The translations under genes were made by a program, and so were the position numbers. Positions 30,354 to 32,614 of a stretch of 32,614 nucleotides of DNA are shown here, one piece after another. Source of the stretch: Chara braunii (Eukaryota > Streptophyta > Charophyceae > Charales > Characeae); assembly GCA_003427395.1 (NCBI GenBank), contig BFEA01000229.1:183869-216482 (forward strand), written 5' to 3'. The first letter of the stretch is position 1. Every line of letters begins with the position of its first letter. The notes beneath the pieces were generated by a model, which was not told the DNA's origin, did no database searches, and saw only the letters and a program-made list of their open reading frames with translations.

Positions 30354-30379
30354 TCTCTCTCTCTCTCTCTCTCTCTCTT
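30353..30379 (+). repeat. (CT)n microsatellite
   Basis: An uninterrupted CT dinucleotide tract precedes the repeated segment at 30377-30448. Confidence 0.9.
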
Positions 30380-30482
30380 TTGCGAGCTCTTAGTCTAATT
30401 GATTTGGCTACCTTAGGGCTGCTTTCCCCACGCCCACGCTGTAGACAATATAAACTACGGGCTGCGCACGCGTGCCCTCACG
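30377..30482 (+). repeat. Direct copy of window bases 5-70 plus a duplicated 28-mer
   Basis: 30377-30448 matches bases 5-70 in direct orientation. The following 28 bases (30454-30481) match 28436-28463 with two differences. The segment ends in CACG followed by GTAAGT at 30482, a strong 5' splice-donor match, so it could be a non-coding first exon of the gene at 30977. This is inference only. Confidence 0.55.
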
Positions 30483-30605
30483 GTAAGTCAATAAGGCAAG
30501 TAATTGAGCCAATAAGGCAATTACTGGCAATTAATTGAGCCAGACCCTTATTTTGGGGGTGAATCGACCCCGAAGGTTTGTCTTGTTCTCTGAAACTGAA
30601 GGGCG

Positions 30606-30682
30606 ACGGCCTGGAGATATCATCGTCGAACTCAGGTTTCCATTTGGACAGTTCATGGGTGTACCAACTGAGCTACCCCGAA
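30606..30682 (-). mobile_element. tRNA-derived SINE-like fragment
   Basis: Read on the minus strand, TAGCTCAGTTGG (30664-30675) is a perfect pol III A-box. GAGTTCGACGA (30623-30633) resembles a B-box, 30 nt downstream, a normal tRNA/SINE spacing. The acceptor and anticodon stems do not fold as an intact tRNA, so a SINE head or tRNA relic is more likely than a working tRNA gene. I could not define the SINE tail or target-site duplication. Confidence 0.55.
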
Positions 30683-30976
30683 GGTATTTTTGCGGAGTGA
30701 TCTGTTCCTTCGTCATTGTTGCTGTCAACCCTACCACGGAAGTAGTGTTTCATCCAGGTGCATCGGCGGAGACACTGAGCGCTCTCTCGGCGTGGCTGGA
30801 CCTTCAGACAAGGATATCTTCATGTGAACCCGGCTGTCACTTGTCGCACATGCATTGGCAAAAGCCATGAGCGGCTGGCCGTCAGTTACGTCCAATACGT
30901 GGGCGAGGTTCCTCAAGTGAGTACTATGTCACTTCTCCCAGGCGGATGGGTGTTGGCTTAAGGAAACAGGACGATC

Positions 30977-31801
30977 ATGAAACTTAGGTACGTCTTCGCC
31001 CTGTCCTTCGTCAATGTGGTCGTTGTGTGCGGACTGTTTCAGGGTCGTATAATGCAAGCTCTGGCACAAAGCTCCCCATGGCGCTCCAGCTTCTGGTCAA
31101 CAGTGCGGTCGCAATCGACAACCGTGGACCTCAGTCATTGGTGGCTTCCAAATGCATTCACGACGATGACCGCGCCTGATGGAGGAGCTTCTGAAGCTGA
31201 CAGCGGGTTGCAACCTCTTGCTCTGAGCGAGCGCCACGTCCTCCTCCCCATGGGTAGCAGTGAGGAAGGACTGACCGAGGATCCGGTCATGGCGACCGCC
31301 GTCATGGAGCGGTTGTTCCACGGCGGTAGCGGGAACCTGAGCGAAGGGGAGCAGGGAAACACAGGCAACGAGTTGACCGAGTCACAGGAGCGAGCTGGTA
31401 TGTCGCTGGGAGAGCCTGCGGATGGCAAACGCAATGACGCTACGGATGTAGCGAAAGACGGAAGTGCAGATGGCTTGCCAGAAGGCGAAGAGTCAGGGAC
31501 TAAGGTAGACCAGCTCCCGACGGGAGGGAGTGATGAGATACCGGTGGGCGGAGAGGCGCTGCCGGGGCCGTTGAAGACCTCAGAGAACTTGGGCAGCGAT
31601 GGTGGCGACGACAATGGTCAGGGGGTCACCGCCGGTCTCCCCGTTGCTCAGGGAGCGTCACTGGCCGCCTCAGCAACCCGTAGGGGCAGGCGCAGGATGG
31701 CAGGCAGATCGAGGGACTGTGCTAATTCTTGTGGGTGGCATGGAGTTTGTCAAGGACGGAAATGCCTCTGCACGGCTCTGTTCACGGGGCGCAACTGCTC
31801 G
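30977..31801 (+). CDS. First coding exon of a predicted type II membrane protein with EGF-like module
   Basis: The start ATG has A at -3 and opens a 275-codon exon. Residues about 5-22 (YVFALSFVNVVVVCGLF) form a hydrophobic signal anchor after a short basic N-terminus, typical of Golgi type II proteins. Residues about 60-230 are rich in Gly, Glu, Asp and Ser, probably a flexible stem, followed by a basic patch (RRGRRR). Cys248, 252, 258, 263, 265 and 274 have the spacing C-x3-C-x5-C-x4-C-x1-C-x8-C of an EGF-like domain. The frame stays open to 31984, but coding character vanishes after 31801, exactly where GTATGT begins, giving a phase-0 donor after Ser275. Plant exostosin-type (GT47) glycosyltransferases can combine an N-terminal anchor and an EGF module, so that family is possible, but the catalytic part would lie beyond the window. 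Confidence 0.65.
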
Positions 31802-32546
31802 GTATGTGGGTGCAGCCTTCTTTCCACAAGCGGGAGGATCGGAGGAACGGAGGGGGTTAGCTGTTGTGCGTGTTCGCACGAAGGGGAGAAGGTGGGGGGA
31901 AAGGGGCGTGCAGGGCGGGGAATGAAAGATGGGAATTTCATGCGGAGGGGAGGGGAGGGAAAACAGAAGGGGGAGGAAGAGTAAAATACTAAAATGTGAA
32001 TTGGAAGAGCGGGAGTGCATGTGTCCCCCTAACTATGCTTATCCTTTGATGTGTGTGGGCGTGCGTGCTTATTAAGTAATTGACCATCTTCAGAGGGACG
32101 CACGCACGCAGTGTCTAGTGGATGGTCAGCGCGGAGAAAACACCTGTCTGCCATGTAAGAACCACGCACGCATGGTGCATCGGCTGACTGTCGGTGGACA
32201 GGCCGAGGACAGAAGGGGTTAAATTCGGGGAGCTTCTTCACCCATCGTCTCGCCAATGCCATTGAAGAGTCTGTTTGCCGCTCGATGGGTTGTGTGCTTA
32301 TGCGATTTAGCTACAACGAGTGAAATCTGGTTTGAATCAATCGCTCCCATCCAGATCATATCCAACTTCATCGGACAATGTGCTGGCGCGCGCACGCATA
32401 TGTGTGTGTGATGTCATGTTCGCCATGCAAACTCCACAGAAAAAAGCTTGACTGTCCCAGACTGTTTGGTCGGACTTTCACCGACTCAGCAGGAGTTGAA
32501 CCCTGACAGTCTGCCCAGGATGCATTTGACTGATGGAGTCTGCGCG

Positions 32547-32548
<2 letters not shown>
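31802..32548 (+). other. Probable first intron of the EGF-module gene
   Basis: The stretch starts with GTATGTGGG. It is low-complexity (purine-rich at 31875-31985) with no clear continuing exon. The open reading frame from the exon ends at 31984 in a Gly/Lys/Glu-rich tail that looks like translated purine tract. No acceptor could be assigned confidently within the window. Confidence 0.45.

Positions 32549-32606
<58 letters not shown>
32549..32606 (+). repeat. (GT)n microsatellite
   Basis: A near-uninterrupted GT tract with one GGG interruption at about 32578. A shorter ACGC repeat lies near 32099-32110. Confidence 0.9.
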
Positions 32607-32611
<5 letters not shown>

Positions 32612-32614
32612 TCT

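Overview
The window looks like repeat-dominated nuclear DNA from a eukaryote. It has no operons or ribosome-binding-site spacing. It does have long microsatellites (TA, CT, GT, AC), a tRNA-derived SINE-like fragment, a decayed retrotransposon gag, spliced-gene signals, and more than 20 kb of diverged repeat copies with almost no coding capacity. A plant or streptophyte-alga genome would fit, but the sequence alone does not settle this. One N at 9598 suggests a draft assembly.

Layout. Positions 1-355 are the left arm of a repeat found inverted at about 29150-29450. From about 1219 a large, mostly non-coding element occurs in three partial copies. I label its parts X (about 1.36 kb), Y (about 5 kb) and Z (about 0.8 kb). 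Copy 1 is X1 1219-2577, Y1 2578-7826, Z1 7827-8620. Copy 2 is X2 14605-15963, then a more diverged X3 15964-17220 in tandem, Y3 about 17230-21850, and Z2 22480-23337. Copy 3 is Y2 23338-28208, joined directly to Z2. Y1 and Y2 look like close relatives; Y3 is clearly more diverged. Between copies 1 and 2 lies a different island (8621-14604) holding a broken gag-like gene (11069-12534) and its own hairpin arrays.

The most striking property is structural. The X, Y and Z segments and the island are packed with stem-loops. Several families show a conserved loop carried on different stems that still pair, in arrays. The clearest is a 17-20 nt loop (core TTCCATAAGTTTGGGTG) recurring five to seven times per Y copy. 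A second array alternates two loop types on 15-16 bp stems, and a third alternating array lies beside the gag remnant. Non-Watson-Crick pairs are mostly G-U when read on the + strand. This suggests selection on the folded + strand RNA of a non-autonomous, LARD-like retroelement or other structured non-coding element.

The right end (28209-32614) leaves the element. It holds GC-rich tandem repeats, the inverted repeat arm, simple repeats, a SINE-like fragment, and the only convincing host gene. That gene is the first coding exon (30977-31801) of a predicted type II membrane protein with a C-terminal EGF-like module, ending exactly at a GTATGT splice donor.
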